NCBI GenBank assembly: GCA_032716605.1
Contig: CM064569.1
Location: 13,818,079-13,882,078, forward strand
Length of the DNA stretch: 64,000 nt
Direction: 5' to 3'
Origin: Paralithodes platypus
Lineage: Eukaryota; Arthropoda; Malacostraca; Decapoda; Lithodidae
Of this stretch, positions 21,451-32,464 are shown one piece after another (the first letter of the stretch is position 1; every line of letters begins with the position of its first letter). A program made the position numbers and the translations under genes. The notes beneath the pieces are model-generated. The model searched no databases, was not told the origin of the DNA, and saw only the letters and a program-made list of their open reading frames with translations.

Positions 21451-23732
21451 ATGGAAGAAGAGGTGGTGCATAATCCCTGCGGCATTTGCTCAAACACGTT
21501 AGACGAAGGAGAAACAGTCAAGCTGAGGGCGAAGGGAGCAGATACTATCAACAAGGCCAGTACTGAACGTGGAACGCCATCAATTACCGTGTCCGAGGGC
21601 CAAACGGTGCACATTGATTGCCGAAAGAAGCATGTCAATACGAAGCCAAATAGAATTCCTGGGAAGCAGAAGAAACGTCCTGAAAAACCTGCTCTTCGTT
21701 CTCAGACACCAGACTTTTGTTTTACAGAGAACTGCTTTTTTTGTGGTACAAAAATCTATTTGGACACAAAGCATGATTCAGAAGAAGTGTATCCAGTACG
21801 CACCTTCAACTTTCAAAGGACAATACTTTCTGCATGTGATGCCAGGGCTGATGAGTGGGCTGACACTGTTAGAGGCCGAATTAACTTGGTTATAGAGCAG
21901 CTTTTGATGCGCTCTTTGAAAACGAATGGTGGATTGACACGTGGTAGGGGCATGGAGGAAACGCAACGCCTGCGCTGGTTACTTGCTATGCCAGCCTGCG
22001 CTGAGGTGAGTGAAGTTATGCAAGAACTGACGGAAGCATTTCCACACCTCTGAGCAGCACAAAGAAATGACTGAAGCAAGGCGTGAACGAGATAGGAAGG
22101 ACACAGAGAAGGTTCTCGCATTCTTCAAGGATTATGATCCATTTCAAGAATCAAATGAACTCAGGAATATTGCCAACGGTGTGACAGGACCAGCCTCGGC
22201 CAATCCTCATTTACTGTACGAGGTTGGTATGAACATTGTGCAGAAGATGGAAGGTAGCAATGCTTTTGACTTTTCATTTAGGAAGAAAGATCAAGTTGAG
22301 TCGTTGGGTGCAAAGGATACAATCAGTGCTGAAAAAGTACCAATCGACCCACAGCTCCTTTTCCAGAGGCTCCTCATCTTTGCTAATAACAGGGACTTAG
22401 GTGTTGAAGAGGTCTTTGCGTATGAGTTGTCTAGCTACCCTACTGCTCTGTTCGATAAGTGGGGGAGGCTCAGGGAAGCCAATAAACCACAGCTAGGAGA
22501 TGAGATAGCTGCTGTTGTTCCCACGTCGTCATTGGAATCATTTGAGGAAGAAAGGACTGTGACCCATGTTCTGGATGGTGGTTCCTTATTGCAAAGGATT
22601 CCATGGAAGAAGGGTGACACATTTGAGGACATTGCAAGCATGTACATGAAGCATGTTTCCAAAAACTTTCTCAACCCGGTGGTTGTATTCGACGGTTATA
22701 AATCAGGACCTACTACCAAGGACATGACACACAATCGACGATCAAAAGGAGTCTTTGGTCAAAAGGTGATGTTCACTCCAACCATGCCCCTTCGGTCAAA
22801 AAGGAAAACTTCTTGTCAAACTCGGACAATAAGCAAAACTTCATTGACTTATTGTGTGAAACATTCAAGGCAAATGGAATTGACTGTGTCAATGCGCCAG
22901 CAGATGCAGATGTCATGATTGCGAAGAAGGGAATTGAGCATGCAAGGGAAACCGTGACATATGTGATAGGTGAGGACACAGACTTGTTGGTGCTGTTGTG
23001 TCATTATGCGGAACGAGGGGTGAATGATTTGTACTTCAAGTCGAGCAAGGAAGGTGGGAAATGTTGGCATATTAACTCAGTAGCAGAAGCTCTCGGTGAA
23101 AGCATCTGTCGTGTCCTGCCAGTTGTCCATGCACTCTGTGGATGTGACACAACCTCACGACTGTATGGTATTGGTAAAGGGGCTGCCTTGAGGAAAGTGA
23201 GGGAAGACAACGGTTTCTTGAAATGTATAGAAGCATTCTGTTGCCAAAGTGGAAGTAAAGACGCGATATCATCAGCTGGTGAAAAGGCCTTGGTTTATTT
23301 GTACGGGGGAAAAGGAAATGACACCCTTGACGGACTGCGAAAGACAAAGTTTTGCAACAAGGTGGCAAAAAGTTCAACTACCGTTGAAGTTCACAGCCTT
23401 CCCCCAACAACCGATGCAGCCAAATACCACTCGTTCCGAGTTTATTGTCAGGTCCAGGAATGGATGGGAACTGTGTGGACCCCGAGAAATGGGGCTGGTG
23501 TCTGCGGAAGGGACAGCTTGAACCGAAGACGATGGATTCGCCAGTGGCTCCTGATTCACTACTGAAATTGGTCAGATGTCAGTGTAAGGGCAACTGTGAC
23601 ACTCAACGCTGTAGTTGCAAACGGAATGAGCTTGAATGTTCCAGTGCATGTGGTCAATGTAAAGGACTCTGTCAAAATAGCAACTTTGATGCAAGCACCG
23701 ATGATCCAAGTGAATACGAACTCCTATCATGA
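21451..23732 (+). pseudogene. Large XPG/FEN1-fold-like protein of TIR element 1
   Basis: A likely 3' splice site (TTGTTTCAACAG) ends at 21,426, and the first ATG after it is 21,451. The N-terminus has Cys/His sets (CGICSN, HIDCRKKH, FCFTENCFFCGTK). A frameshift near 22,045 leads to an alpha-helical middle part with VTHVLDGGSLLQRIPW and NPVVVFDGYKSGPTTKD. A second shift near 22,800 enters VNAPADADVMIAKKGIEHA, VIGEDTDLLVLLCHY and HALCGCDTTSRLYGIGKGAA. The order (acidic A-D-A-D-x-x-I-A, then E-D-T-D, then G-C-D...GIG.G) parallels the XPG-I and helix-hairpin region of FEN1-like 5' nucleases. A third shift near 23,475 gives a C-terminal Cys cluster (RCQCKGNCDTQRCSCKR, CSSACGQCKGLC), similar to CXC/tesmin zinc-binding repeats. 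Long uncharacterised proteins of this architecture are common in invertebrate genomes as far as I recall. The role in mobility is inference; three frameshifts make this copy inactive unless they are assembly errors. Confidence 0.7.
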
Positions 23733-23882
23733 ATTACATAATTGGCGCTGAATGACGTCATACTACGTCATGTTTTTTTTTTTTTTTTTTATAAAAAAGA
23801 GGGACAACAGGTCAAAAAACCCATACAAGCACAAAGTGCCTGTGTCACCCCTTGTGAAAGAGACAGTTCAGCCTGTCTGTAA

Positions 23883-24216
23883 GGTTTTTCGGCTGTAAAT
23901 TAACCACTTTCCAGGTGTCCAAAAGTTGGAGACTTTTTATATGTTCATCAGAGGGACCTAATAAACAAGTTAAAGCCAAAAAACGTTGTTTGTAATACAT
24001 TTATAGGGTCTAGGAGCAACCAGAAAAAAGTTATCTGTAAATTGAAGCTTTGGACGGCGGCCATCTTGAATTTATGCAAATTAACCACTTTCCCAGTGTC
24101 CAAAAGTTGGAGACTTCTTATATGTTCATCAGAGGGACCTAATAAACAAGTTAAAGCCAAAAAACCTTCTATTGCAATTTGTTCTAGGTCCAGTTAAATT
24201 ATTGCTAGATTTACTG
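23883..24216. repeat. Right terminal inverted repeat of TIR element 1
   Basis: This is the reverse complement of 20,976-21,307 apart from a few substitutions and a different 17-base stretch next to the tip. GGCGGCCATCTTG at 24,056-24,068 is the inverted YY1-like motif. An oligo(T) run at 23,772 separates it from the gene's stop codon. Confidence 0.8.
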
Positions 24217-24870
24217 GACTAAAGCCATACTGGCGATCTGAGAGCAGATTATGAGAAGAGAAATGCTTAAGAAATTTGGAAGCAAGAATAGTTTCAAAAA
24301 CTTTAGAAAGACAAGAGATGAGAGCAATTGAAAGATAGTTGGAGGGTTGAGAGCGGTCACCCTTCTTTGGGACAGGTTGAATGTGAGCAAACTTCCAGCA
24401 TGAAGGGAAGATGTTAGAGGATAGACAGAGACGAAAGAGTTTGCCTAGGCAGGGACTCAGCACGGAAGCACAGTTTTTGAGAACAACAGGAGGAACACCG
24501 TCCGGACCGTACGCCTTATTAGTGTTAAGCCCAGAGAGGGTAGAAAGTACATCTTTAGACGAGATTAGGATATTAGGCATAAGTAAGAGAGAGGAGGGCG
24601 GAGAGGGAGGAATAGCGCCGGAATCATCCAAGGTGGAGTTTCTAGCAAAAGTTTGAGCGAAGAGTTTAGCTTTGTCAGAGGAAGAAGTGATGTTTGTGCC
24701 ATCAGGTGATCAGAGTGGGAAAGGGGAGGGAAAGACGAAGAAGAGAAATTGTTGGAAAGGTTTTTGGCTAGATGCCAGAAAGCTTGGGAAGAGCTAGAGT
24801 TGGATAGTTCAGTGCATTTATTATTGATGAAAGAGTGTTTGGCAAGTCGAAGAACAGATATATATATATA
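24194..24870 (-). pseudogene. Jockey J2 reverse transcriptase, N-terminal half
   Basis: Two overlapping frames on the minus strand carry the linker (SQAFWHLAKNLSNN) and then, after a shift, NTNKAYGPDGVPPVVLKNC, CWKFAHIQPVPKKGDRSQPSNY and HNLLSDRQYGF. These are reverse-transcriptase blocks 1-3 of the Jockey clade. The frame stops soon after QYGF, where the TIR element 20,976-24,216 begins. The continuation (KGRSTGD onward) is 3.7 kb away at 20,478. Confidence 0.8.
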
Positions 24871-25252
24871 TATGTGTGTATATATACAGTATATACATAT
24901 CCGTATGGGTTGACAGTGGCCCATCTCCAGTAAAAAGGTTAATCCATCTTTAAAAGCTTAAAATAAGCTCCTCTCTCACTCTCTAATACTTGGAAGAATT
25001 TCGTCTGTCAATATATATCCGTTATAATTGGAGTTGGGTCTGACAGGGATATGACTTGTGTGGGCTGATTGCCTTTATGGAGACTCCAATTTCATTATGT
25101 TATTATGTTTTCATTAATATATATTTTTTTTTTTTACACAGGCAAACTTTGGTAATATAATTTCAGATTGTCTTCCTCTCTATGCATAGTTTGTTCATCC
25201 AGTCCCAATTATTTGTCAAATATTATAATTGTTGTAACCTTTCTCATTACAG

Positions 25253-25580
25253 GTTCCGTTGTCTGCTGACAACAATACCTCTCCATCCTCATCGCGTGGA
25301 ATTGGTGGTCATGGCCTGCTGTTGCCTCCACAACATCCTACGCGTCAGGAATCCCTCTGATCGCAAAGGTCTTGTTGTGGAGGAGGACATTGCGGCAGGA
25401 GAAATAATTGAGCTGGTGCATCCGACAGAACTCCTCGACCGTGTTGGGCCCAGGCCTGGCAACACCGCTACCAAATATGGGAAGGCTGTTCGTGACAAGC
25501 TCTGCACATACTGCAATTCACCAAGTGGCAGTGTCGATTGGCAGGATCGAATGATCGGACGCACCCCATTAGAAACATAA
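25253..25580 (+). pseudogene. Harbinger transposase exon 2 (C-terminus)
   Basis: An acceptor TTTCTCATTACAG ends at 25,252. The exon completes the split Arg codon and reads FRCLLTTIPLHPHRVELVVM, then ACCCLHNILRVRN. This is the HARBI1 C-terminal FR.L...I.L.P..V...V.A.C.LHN pattern that directly follows VENAFGI-MFAR. It ends at TAA near 25,580 after SVDWQDRMIGRTPLET. The intron (19,044-25,252) is 6.2 kb because Jockey copy J2 and its own inserts landed in it. Exon 2 itself is intact. Confidence 0.85.
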
Positions 25581-25862
25581 AATACCTAAATAAAATGTGT
25601 AATCTTTTTAATGAATGTTTAATTTTTATTCCACCTAATGCCCAAGTAATTCACTTGATAAGAAAACATTAGTGTTATGATAACTTGTTTTATTCGCTAA
25701 CATATGTAAAATATCATCATAGGGGACTATACAAATGGCAAATACATTATCTTATTTAGATTAACAATTAAAACCTTGGATGATGAAAGTGAACGAAAAA
25801 TATTGCTATATGGAACACTATAACTTTCGAAACGTTGACACAAGGAGATAATAAGCAGGCTT
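25581..25862. other. AT-rich spacer after transposase exon 2
   Basis: AATAAAATG lies about 10 bases after the transposase stop and could provide a poly(A) signal. Nothing else is recognised. Confidence 0.35.
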
Positions 25863-26465
25863 TAAACAGAAATCCCCTCGGGAAAACATCCCTTTAGTAA
25901 GGCGAACGATTACCACGTACTTAACTTTTAATCCCCAGGATATCTCTACCCGGGAAATCCCTGTATAACGACTTCCAGGTGCCTAATCCTAGGCTTGACC
26001 TATATGTTTACTACAGTGACTGTGTCCTTCTCAATTCTTACAAAACAAAACAGCACCACACGCCTTCAAATAACTCATACCTTTGATTATCATCAAAATT
26101 GGTCACTGTGTATCTTTGCGAGTATTCATTTTCATACTCGAGTGATAGGTTTACTGATGTATTAAACAGAAATCCCCTCGGGAAAACATCCCTTCAGTAA
26201 GGCGAATGATTACCACGTACTTAACTTTTAATCCCCAGGATATCTCTACCCGGGAAATCCCTGTATAACGACTTCCAGGTGCCTACTCCTAGGCTTGACC
26301 TATATTTTTACTACAGTGACTGTGTCCTTCTCAATTCTTTAAAAAAAAAACCAAAAAAAAAACACACGCCTTCAAATAACTCATATTATTATCATGAAAA
26401 TTGGTCACTGTGTATCTTTGCGAGTATTTATTTTCATACGCGAGTGATTGGTTTACTGATGTATT
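25863..26465. repeat. 300-bp unit in two tandem copies
   Basis: AAACAGAAATCCCCTCGGGA begins at 25,865 and again at 26,165, and the text stays aligned for about 300 bases, including GATATCTCTACCCGGGAAAT and CTAGGCTTGACCTATAT. By eye the copies are about 95 percent identical apart from an A-rich indel near 26,040 and 26,340. There is no coding sequence. It is a local duplication in the Harbinger interior. Confidence 0.85.
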
Positions 26466-27052
26466 AATAATATCTTATTTTCAAGAAGTACCCAAGAAAT
26501 GAGCTGCGTAACCTATAATTATTTTCTTTCTTAAATCTTGTTTCATAGATGGTTAACATTGTAAAGCATTGACATGATTATATGTCTGTTTTGGTCTCAA
26601 TGTCTTAATTTACTATAAGAAAATAATTTGTTTTGTATTGTTTTCAATACCAAGAATAAAATTTCATTGCCAAATCAATTGCTTATTATTTGTATTTATT
26701 TGATTCTGTTCATAATTAATAAATAACACTAATTTTCTTTGTTAAACATTTATATATATAAATTGTGCCTAAAATAAAACATATTATTTTTGTTTTTACA
26801 TACGTCTTTACTGACTCAATGTACACACAACTATGAATGACTTTCAATAAATGTGTTATTTGTCTTCTATACTGTAGTCAATCAAAACCTAAACAATATC
26901 AGCTGACCATAAATGATTTTTTTTTTTTTTTTTTACATATATACTGTACTGGAACAAAAATGATGATCGAATGAAACTGAATAACCAACTTATTTGAAAC
27001 TATACTTTATTTACAATGAAAAACGGAAGAGGAGAAATTAATAGAATTTATT
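26466..27052. other. AT-rich non-coding stretch
   Basis: AT-rich, with several AATAAA strings. It lies between the convergent transposase gene and the putative last exon of the MADF gene. No feature is recognised. Confidence 0.35.
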
Positions 27053-27332
27053 TTATTTTTTATTTTTTTTTAATTCTTTATTAAAAAAAAAAAAAAAAAT
27101 GTGGGCGACCGTGCTTGGTGCCGCGCCAGGGGTTCGCAGCAGGGTGTCCATCGTTGCGGTTGGTGGTGCTGGTGTTGGTGGTGCCCCTGGTGACGGACTG
27201 GGGAATCTCATTGGTGAGGCTGCAGGCAGTGAAGGTGTTGGCGCTGCCATCACCGGCGGTGGCTGCGACTGCCGTGGAGCTTGCACCGTTTGGTAGGCAA
27301 TTGGTATAGTTGTTGCGGAAGATGGGAAGGAC
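27053..27332 (-). pseudogene. Pro/Ala-rich exon, possibly the last exon of the Harbinger MADF gene
   Basis: On the minus strand an acceptor CTCTTATCCCTATTGCAG precedes 27,332. The following 270 bases are GC-rich in an AT-rich setting, with a frame encoding QAPRQSQPPPVMAAPTPSLP and similar Pro/Ala/Thr residues, ending in an oligo(T)/AATAAA stretch. Orientation and position suit a C-terminal low-complexity exon of the MADF protein whose first exons are at 56.1-55.3 kb. No domain is present, so the link is inference. Confidence 0.35.
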
Positions 27333-27452
27333 CTGCAATAGGGATAAGAGGAGGCTGTCCCTGAAGCTGTGGAGAATAATAATAATAATAATATTTATTC
27401 AGTTAGCATTTTACAGTGATGATACCACAAAATATGTTACAAATATGGCATG

Positions 27453-29397
27453 TACAGTCGTCAGGATTAATTCGTTTCATTTCCCCTGGACTAGGCGTTA
27501 GTAGGGGTATCCCCTCTACCTCCTTTCCTTGTTGGTTCCGTACCCCCACCAAAACCCTCCCATATTCTCTCCGACACCAGAACTACACCCAACCTCCCTT
27601 CTCTCGCTCTCACCCAGCTACTTCTGGACCTCACCAATTGCATGTATTCTGAACAACTAATGAAGGAATGCAATGTATCATAGATAGATTTATGTATGAG
27701 CTTTACTAAATTTGAAAGCAAGAGAGAGAGAGAGAGGGGGGGGGGGGGGGAATGTTTGACGAAAACCTTACATATGATTCGAGTGATTCCTACGGACACA
27801 TTTAGGCCTACCATTGAAACCTGAAAGCTTCATACCGATTCACTGATGGTTTAATACTGTTGAACTATCATACTCTAATAAAACTGCCAAACTAACCCAT
27901 GCGAAGTTGTATTTCCTTTTCATCGTTGTAATGGCTCAGGCTCGGCTACGTAACAAACTTGAGACAACGAGGACCGTCTGTGTCCATTCCACCACGAGTC
28001 TCTCCCATCAATAAACACACAAAATAAACCATTCAATTATTTTGAATTATTTCTTTGTATAAAATTATTTAATACTAATATAACTACTTATTAGCACCGT
28101 ATACAAGAACTAAACATTTGCTTAATAATTTTCTCCACAAATCTCACTGCTTCCAGACAATTCAGGATTCATTAAGTGTAAACAGCCAATTTGCCAATAC
28201 ATGCTATGAATTATTGCCGAGAATGTGCCCCGTGAGTCGGCCATGTGACTGCATTACGTGAATTCAACACTTTTATCATAGCTATCTACCCAATCATTAG
28301 GCCATATTGCTTTCCTAATTGACCATAATGTATAAACGGGACACGAACTACCCTCGGGCAAGGTACTGTAGTTTTTTAAAAAAGGCTCCAGCTTTGAAAA
28401 TATTACTTGATTTAAACAGGCTAAATAATCCTGAAGGGTTGATAGCCAATATATATGCCCTATTTTTACTAACTACCCCTAGGGCACTCATCTATTCATT
28501 AGGGTGGGTCTTATGTTAAAGTTCCCTTTCCCTCAACATTTACGTTCACCCATACATTAGGGAAGGACTTATTCATATTGTCACCTTACCCTTAAAACCT
28601 TGCCATAAGGTTACTCTATTTTATCAGGTATCTTGTGTTGTAACCAAGTTAAGGGGGACGTCCGCTATGGATATATAGCAATATGGGTTGAAACATAGCA
28701 AATTGTGTTAAATACTCCCTGAGTAGAGTAGACGTAGAGTATCTACTCCACATAATACTATTGAAAGCTTCGTGCCAATTAAAGCTTATTCTCTTGAGAT
28801 AACTTTCAATATAATTGGAATTCACACCTGTTAAGAATAATTACTTAATAACTATATAACACTCATTTATTATATCCCAGACTAACTACAAGAGTTATAA
28901 TATTGAACTGATCTATAATTATTCTACTACAATACCACTCTGTATAACAGTTTCGTGTATAACCAAATAATCTCATTATACCTTATATATAATTATATAA
29001 GTGTGTATAATTACCCCTCATACCTGGTATATCCATAAACACTATACAGTAACGTTAACCCTACTAGTAACGGTAGTAATTAGCAGCTTCAGGTAAGGTT
29101 TCGTTGATTTCATATTTTTAATTTGCAGAAGATGGTGGTCGAGAGATGTGTGTGAAATACTTCATTCCTTCATCAGGTGTTCAGAATAAATGTAAACGGT
29201 GAGGTGCCAGAAGTAGCTCCTAGCTGGGTAAGAGCGAGAGAAGGGAGGGTAGTGGGTGTAGTTCTGTGGTCGGAGAGAAAATGGGAGGGTTTAGGTGGGG
29301 GTATGGAACCAACAAGGAAAGGGGGTAGAGGGGATACCTCTCTACCGCGCAGTGCTACTAACAGGGAAAATGAAACGAATCAATCCTGACGACTGTA
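27453..29397. mobile_element. Non-autonomous TIR element with about 210-bp inverted repeats
   Basis: The left end TACAGTCGTCAGGATTAATT and the reverse complement of the right end TACAGTCGTCAGGATTGATT match. The similarity continues inward through TCGTTTCATTTTCCC, GGTATCCCCTCTACC, CTTGTTGGTTCC, CTCGCTCTCACCCAGCTA and CTTCATTCCTTCATT types of text to about 27,670 and 29,160. If the outer TA is a target duplication the ends start CAGTCG, compatible with Tc1/mariner-like elements. The 1.5-kb interior has no ORF that I recognise and is AT-rich. Confidence 0.7.
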
Positions 29398-29402
29398 CCA
29401 GC

Positions 29403-29478
29403 CTTGCATAATTCCAACTAAGGATAGCCCAATAATGCCGTTAGGCGTATTTCCATTGGGGTCTTTGTGGGATTAGGT
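29403..29478 (-). repeat. SINE body fragment
   Basis: CTAAGGATAGCCCAATAATG and GTTAGGCGTATTTCC match the body of the SINE at 9190-9245 in the same orientation. No tRNA-like head is present. It lies between the TIR element and the LINE starting near 29,560. Confidence 0.6.
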
Positions 29479-29632
29479 TAGCTGGGGAAAGAGGGGGGGA
29501 TAAAAGAAGTAGATACTTTAGAGAAAGTATTTCTTGGGGGTTATTTTAAGATACCTTACATCCTATAGTAAATATCAGTAATCCGTAATCAGTAATCATT
29601 TCAGTTTGTTTTTCCTGTCTCTTATGTCGTAT

Positions 29633-31970
29633 TTAGTAGTAAACATAAGCTTGGTGCTCCCTTCTAGCAGCTGTCCGGTTCAGGTACTCCTTCAGACTAT
29701 GTCTGAAGGAATACAGTGTTCTCTTTTCACGGACTGACTGGAGTAGGTCATTCCAGTCTTTGATGGCAGTGAAGAAGAATGTTAGCTTCCCCTGTCCATG
29801 GATTCTCGAGACCATAAAATTAAACATCCTATTTCTTGTATTATGTCCACTCCTCTCATTTGCTTTAACAAAATTACTCTTTAGATACTATGGAGCTCTG
29901 TCATAGAATATCTTGAAGGCATTAGTGAGCCTGATTTGTTTGGCCCTGTCAGAGACATTGAGCATACCTAGTGACTGAAGTTGTTCCTGGCCAACATGCG
30001 ATCTGGGTCCTAGGTTCAGCATGAACCTAACCATTTTATTTTGAGTGACCTAAAGTTTGTGTTGTGCCGATTTAGATGTTACAGAGTACCAGGATGACAC
30101 AGAATAGTCAAAATGACATTGAACAAGCGCTTGGCGTAGGGTCTTTTTGGTCGCCGCTGGCAAGCATCCCACCTGTCTATACAAGTATTTTATACGTGCT
30201 CTACATTTACTCAGGATAGATTCCAAAATTGTTTCACCTGACAGAGTCGAGTCCAGTTTTAGTCCGAGATATTTAACTTGTGACACTGTTGTAATAGGAA
30301 TATCATTACAGTTGACCGAGAAGCCCACAATGTCTTTCAGTTTGCGTTTTGCTCCACATAAGATGGCTTCCGTCTTGCCCAGGTGAAGAGATAGTCTATT
30401 GTCCACTAGCCAATCACTACACGATTCTAGTTCTTTGGAAAGTGAAGCGGCAATACTTATTGGGTCTTTTCCTGAAACCAGAAGCACGCTGTCGTCAGCA
30501 TACAGTAATAATTTACACGAGACGAGACGCTCAGTTCCATGTCGTTCACATAACAGAGAAAGAGTAAGGGACCAAGGATGCTTCCCTGCGGTACCCCACA
30601 GTTAATTGGCATAGGATCAGATATATTATCATAAATTTTTACTCTTTGTGTTCTACCGCTAAGATAAGATTTAAACCATTTCACTGACCCAATGCCCATT
30701 GCTTGTAGTTTATTACAGAGGATATCATGGTATCAAATGCTTTTTGTAGATCAAGAAGAACCATACCTGTGTAGTTACCTTTAGACATTTCTTTACGAAT
30801 GTGATCTGTTAAGTGGATGAGACAGGAGTCTGTCGAATACATGCATCTGAAACCTGATTGAAACTTATAGAATAGATAATTTTCTTTGAGGTAGTGTTCA
30901 ATTTGGGTTTATACAGCTCTTTCAAGGATTTTAAATACAATACATAATATGCTAACTGGTCTGTAGTTGCCAACATCTAGTTTATTTCCTTTCTTGAATA
31001 GAGGGGTTACAATAGCTTCCTTCAGTTCAGCAGGTACAGTGTTGGTGTTAATTGACAGGTTGATGATGTGGGTTAGGGGACCTGCTATACCAATGGCTCC
31101 ATCTCGTAGAAATTTGGCAGGAATTTTGTCTGGTCCTGTGCTTTTATGTACATTCAGGTTAGAGAGCTCGTCAAATGTGTATTTTGGTGTAACATTTTGC
31201 AATCCAAATGTGTTCGGGTGTATGCCTTTATCCCTGTAGAAATTTCGAAAGGTGGCCGTTGTTGTCGTGTATTTATTGAGAGGTTGCGGTAGGTTCTGTG
31301 CAAGTGTGTTTGCTATGGAGGTGAAGAAGGAGTTGAAGTAGGTTGAAATTTGTCGTTTATCGTGGCAAACCTGATCATTAATGTTGAGCAATATTAGTGT
31401 TAGACGAATTCCTTGCCTTGTTGCTGTAGCCTGTTGTTTTTAAGTGCCTCCATAGTTTTTTGGTGTTATTCTGATATTCCTCTGCCTTGCTATGGAAATA
31501 ATTAGATTTCGCTGATTTAATTTTCCTACTTAGTTTATTCCTAGCCCTGTTGAACTCATGTTTCAGACCTTGATCCTGTCTATGTTTCACTAGCCTTTTT
31601 AACAGATTGTCTCTATGTTCCAGATGGTGTAGTATGTCATTGTTGATCCATGGGTCTGACCTTGCATTAATTCGTATGTCTTTCAGAGGAGCTATTTCGT
31701 CTAGGATGTTTGTGATGATGGTTCGGAAGCCAACCCATGCGTCATTAACGTTTGTATTTCCGAACACTGGAGACCAATCTGTATTCCATAAAATGTCCAG
31801 AAATGTTTCTTTGTTGTAGTTTCTGAGTGACCTTGTATTGATGCCCTTGTGATTCTCTAGGGTAATTTTTGTGGTTTTCCGTGTGCAATATGTGACGAAG
31901 TGATCACTTATCCCAGTCTGTATAACCCCTGATTGTGATATTTTGTTTTCTCTGTTACAATTTATATGGT
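29633..31970 (-). pseudogene. LINE reverse transcriptase (29.6-32.0 kb)
   Basis: In order on the minus strand: endonuclease tail (ENTVTILDHINCN, SGVIQTGISDHFVTY with the SDH box); linker (RNKLSRKIKSAKSNYF); RT blocks HKSTGPDKIPAKFLRD, VTPLFKKGNKLDVGNYRPVS, FQSGFRCMYSTDSC, GMVLLDLQKAFDT, CGVPQGSILGPLLFLCYVND; a frameshift at the YADD region; then LSLHLGKTEAILCGAKR, VKYLGLKLDSTLS, LVQCHFDYSVSSWYS; and the C-terminus AIKDWNDLLQSV. This is the layout of CR1/L2-type LINEs. At least four frame changes make it inactive. Confidence 0.8.
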
Positions 31971-32008
31971 CTAATATTGTAACAGTGTTCTCAGAGATAC
32001 GTGTGGGG

Positions 32009-32448
32009 GTTGTGATGAGTTGTTGTTGTTGTTGTTGTTCCCCAAGCTGCCTGGCCGAACAGCCCCAAGGCCCCGAGCAAGGCCAAGGCCATAACCGAGC
32101 GCCCCCACAGAACCCTCCCTGCCGACCACAATAAAGCCTGGGCGACCGAAGCCACTCCATGGCGGGGAGCTGAGGAGGGTGCGGAAACGCCCGGGAAACC
32201 AAAGCCCCACCCAGGGCCCTGTGCCCCTCACCAATTATGAAGAGAAAGTTGAGGGGCAAAGGAAAAATGCGACGCTTTGGCTTTCAATCTTGGTAGATTG
32301 GGAGGTCAATCCACGGAAGAGACGCCGTCACTTGAGATCTAGAAAATATATAAGTAAAAGGAACAGTCAGAGTAAGCTATGGGTATGGCAGAGATCGCTC
32401 AGTTCTCACTCTGATAGACCAGCCCATCACCATGTTGTGATGAGTTGT
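32009..32448 (-). mobile_element. (AAC)n-tailed retroposon, 5'-truncated copy
   Basis: Spans 32,024-32,433 between 15-bp direct repeats GTTGTGATGAGTTGT (32,009-32,023 and 32,434-32,448). The plus strand begins with (GTT)n, so on minus it ends in an (AAC)n tail. It is about 94 percent identical by eye to the first 410 bases of the element at 43,271-43,797. It has no protein-coding ORF of its own. Confidence 0.8.
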
Positions 32449-32464
32449 TTGTGATTGTGCATTG

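Larger units (their letters stand above)
20973..24219 (+). mobile_element. TIR element 1 carrying an XPG/FEN1-like gene
   Basis: The element spans 20,976-24,216 with 3-bp duplications GAC at 20,973-20,975 and 24,217-24,219. Outer ends are CAGTCAAAG on the left and CAGTAAA (reverse complement) on the right. Nearly identical inverted repeats of about 310 bp then follow (20,990-21,307 and 23,883-24,193). Each inverted repeat holds two copies of a 70-bp block beginning TTTTTTGGCTTTAACTTG. CAAGATGGCCGCC sits between the blocks. The left end carries an extra inverted copy of the terminus at 21,308-21,350. One gene lies between the repeats. It has no obvious DDE transposase. Confidence 0.75.
19189..24870 (-). 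mobile_element. Jockey-like LINE J2, split by two DNA transposons
   Basis: The 3' end is an oligo(T) on plus (19,189-19,200), that is a poly(A) tail on minus. Coding pieces run 19,783-19,283, 19,986-19,720, 20,641-19,991 (3' of the inserts) and 24,631-24,194, 24,924-24,565 (5' of them). Between these lie a TTAA-flanked MITE (20,482-20,961) and a TIR element (20,976-24,216). The LINE is 5'-truncated near 24,870 next to a small (TA)n and lacks the endonuclease. It lies within the transposase intron of the Harbinger element. Confidence 0.85.
29560..32455 (-). mobile_element. CR1/L2-group LINE, 5'-truncated and interrupted
   Basis: The minus strand carries the end of an endonuclease domain, a reverse transcriptase and a C-terminal domain in several frames. 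The 3' end near 29,560-29,600 has a repeated TGATTAC-type tail (ATCAGTAATCCGTAATCAGT on plus). The 5' end stops near 32,455, so most of the endonuclease is absent. An (AAC)n-tailed retroposon (32,024-32,433) sits inside with a 15-bp duplication. The whole lies in the presumed MADF gene intron. Confidence 0.8.

Noticed and set aside
20976..24216. CACTA/EnSpm assignment for the TIR elements, based on 3-bp duplications
   Set aside because: Their tips are CAGTAAA and TAGTGG at the 5' end rather than CACTA, and no EnSpm transposase motif is visible.
31971..32259. N-terminal protein domain fused to the LINE endonuclease (EQQQQQQL...)
   Set aside because: The extra residues come from the (AAC)n-tailed retroposon, which has its own 15-bp target duplication. 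The fusion is accidental.
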